A DNA stretch of 8,179 nt. Origin: Lachnospiraceae bacterium (GTDB taxonomy: Bacteria; Bacillota; Clostridia; Lachnospirales; Lachnospiraceae). A program made the position numbers and the translations under genes. The notes under the pieces were generated by a model. That model saw nothing but the letters and a program-made list of their open reading frames with translations, made no database searches and had not been told where the DNA came from. This document shows positions 7,080 to 8,179 of the stretch, piece by piece (within the stretch, counting starts at the first letter, position 1; each line of letters starts with the position of its first letter). The stretch spans positions 20,672 through 28,850 of the forward strand of contig JAAVAA010000015.1 in assembly GCA_014804285.1 (NCBI GenBank), read 5' to 3'.

Positions 7080-8179
7080 TTGAAAAGGGAAATTACGTTA
7101 TTATTATTGACATTGATTATTCTGGCAACAGCCGGATGCGGACGGAAAGAGAATAATTCTTCTGAGCAGGAAACCGCAAGAAGTAAAGAACATGTATATC
7201 GGATGGAAGATCTGGAGATTGGGGAAAATCCATACAGTAGTGTAAGTCTGATTCAGTCAGGGGATGAGTTCCTGGCCTTTGAGTACGTCTGGCCGGAAGA
7301 TGGGGGAATCTATAAGATCCATTTTAACAGACTGACAAAGGATGGAGAAAAAGAAGAATTATTTAAGCTTGATGGGGAAGAAGAAGGCGGTTACAATAAC
7401 ATAAATTCTGATGGAAACAATGTTTACCTAATCAGAAATAAGTATATCTATACCGGACAGATAGATGAGGAAACCGGGGATGTAATTGAAGAAGGGGATT
7501 ATCGGGACGAATATTATCTGGTCAAGATGAGTATGAGCGGCGAGGAGATATTCAGTATTTTATTAAACGAAATTCCAGAACTAAATAAGATGGAAGAAGA
7601 GCAGGGATGGTTTAACGCTTACGGAATGTTTTTGACGGATGACAGTGTCTATATTTCCTGTTGCGGGCTGTATACCCGTTTTGACAAAGAGGGTAATTTT
7701 CAAAAGGTAATGGGAAAAACTGGTGAAGAAAGTGATTTTAATAATTCCAACTTCATTCCCCTTGCAGATGGAAGGGTAGCAGCGCTTCTCTATGAAGAAA
7801 ACGGTGCCTCCATTGCTCTTGCAGATATGGAAAATGGAAGTATAGGCGAAAAGCATACGCTCCCCGGTGCATTTAGCTACAGCTTTTTTCCGGGAATCGG
7901 GTATGATCTTTTTATAACGGATACCTATGGCGTGTATGGCTATAATATCGGTGATGAAGCGCCATCGCTTCTTTTAAATTTTGTGGATTCAGATATGACT
8001 TTCTGGGGACTTGGCAATGTACTGGCGATTAATGAGAAGGAGTTTTTTGCTTCTTATGATGACATGGATACCGGAGAATCTCACCTTGCAAAATTTATAA
8101 AGGTGGATCCGGCTGATGTTAAAGACAAGAAGGTCATTACCCTTGCCATGGCATACACTGATTGGGGCGTGCGTTCACA
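7080..8179 (+). CDS. Propeller-fused solute-binding lipoprotein, 3' end missing
   Basis: The frame starts at TTG 7080 and stays open to the right edge (366 full codons), so it is cut by the window. Residues 1-19 are a lipoprotein signal peptide: a basic start, a Leu/Ile-rich core, and LATAGC with the lipidated Cys at 20. A polar linker runs to about 50. Six beta-rich repeats follow at about 54-97, 105-162, 182-212, 223-262, 268-301 and 311-343, read as a six-bladed beta-propeller. The last visible part (KKVITLAMAYTDW, 350-362) matches the start of the binding-protein domain in the gene at the left edge, where LDW occupies the equivalent place; the offset between the two is 150 residues both at the last blade and at this motif. 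The rest of the binding domain should lie beyond the window. It is likely anchored on the outer face of the membrane. The ligand is unknown. Overall similarity to the left copy looks low, so the two are old paralogues or separate acquisitions. Confidence 0.82.
   Translation, partial: MKREITLLLLTLIILATAGCGRKENNSSEQETARSKEHVYRMEDLEIGENPYSSVSLIQSGDEFLAFEYVWPEDGGIYKIHFNRLTKDGEKEELFKLDGEEEGGYNNINSDGNNVYLIRNKYIYTGQIDEETGDVIEEGDYRDEYYLVKMSMSGEEIFSILLNEIPELNKMEEEQGWFNAYGMFLTDDSVYISCCGLYTRFDKEGNFQKVMGKTGEESDFNNSNFIPLADGRVAALLYEENGASIALADMENGSIGEKHTLPGAFSYSFFPGIGYDLFITDTYGVYGYNIGDEAPSLLLNFVDSDMTFWGLGNVLAINEKEFFASYDDMDTGESHLAKFIKVDPADVKDKKVITLAMAYTDWGVRS

Noticed and set aside
7107..7112. TTGACA, a perfect -35-like hexamer
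   Set aside because: It lies inside the signal-peptide codons of the lipoprotein gene, and nothing like a -10 element is found about 17 bases downstream (around 7130-7135, GC-rich).

Overview
This window is a single co-directional block, with every recognisable gene on the plus strand. It looks like a stretch of a Gram-positive, gut-type Clostridia genome, most likely Lachnospiraceae-like. The reasons are the moderate-to-low GC content, lipoprotein-anchored binding proteins, strong purine-rich ribosome binding sites, use of TTG and GTG starts, frequent AGA arginine codons, and a binding protein whose C-terminus is typical of that group. The lineage is an inference from style, not from a marker gene.

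Layout: (1) The 3' part of an extracellular solute-binding protein gene, running in from the left edge to 1844. (2) and (3) Two carbohydrate-type (CUT1) ABC permeases at 1862-2833 and 2830-3798, coupled by an ATGA overlap. (4) A 103-base spacer with a small inverted repeat and a 12-base tandem repeat. (5) A HlyD/MacA-like membrane fusion (adaptor) protein at 3902-5908 with an unusually long hairpin region. (6) A 56-base spacer with a perfect 7-bp hairpin. (7) A two-membrane-segment protein at 5965-7065 that carries a MacB-type extracellular core domain but neither the rest of the FtsX permease nor an ATPase. (8) The 5' part of a second solute-binding lipoprotein gene, from the TTG at 7080 to the right edge. 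It has no stop codon inside the window.

The two binding proteins are paralogues. Both have a long N-terminal region of about 40-residue beta-rich repeats, read here as a beta-propeller, ahead of the classic binding-protein fold. Six repeats can be seen in the right-hand copy, and the last four in the left-hand copy. Aligning the two suggests that the left-hand gene lacks about 150 codons outside the window.

Taken together, the block is a hybrid. It holds import parts (binding proteins and CUT1 permeases) interleaved with parts that normally belong to MacAB-type export or envelope machines (adaptor and MacB core). No ABC ATPase for either is present in the window, and no terminator or strong promoter is visible between the genes, so co-transcription is the simplest reading. 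The mixed architecture, the propeller-fused binding proteins and the stand-alone MacB core are the most unusual features here.
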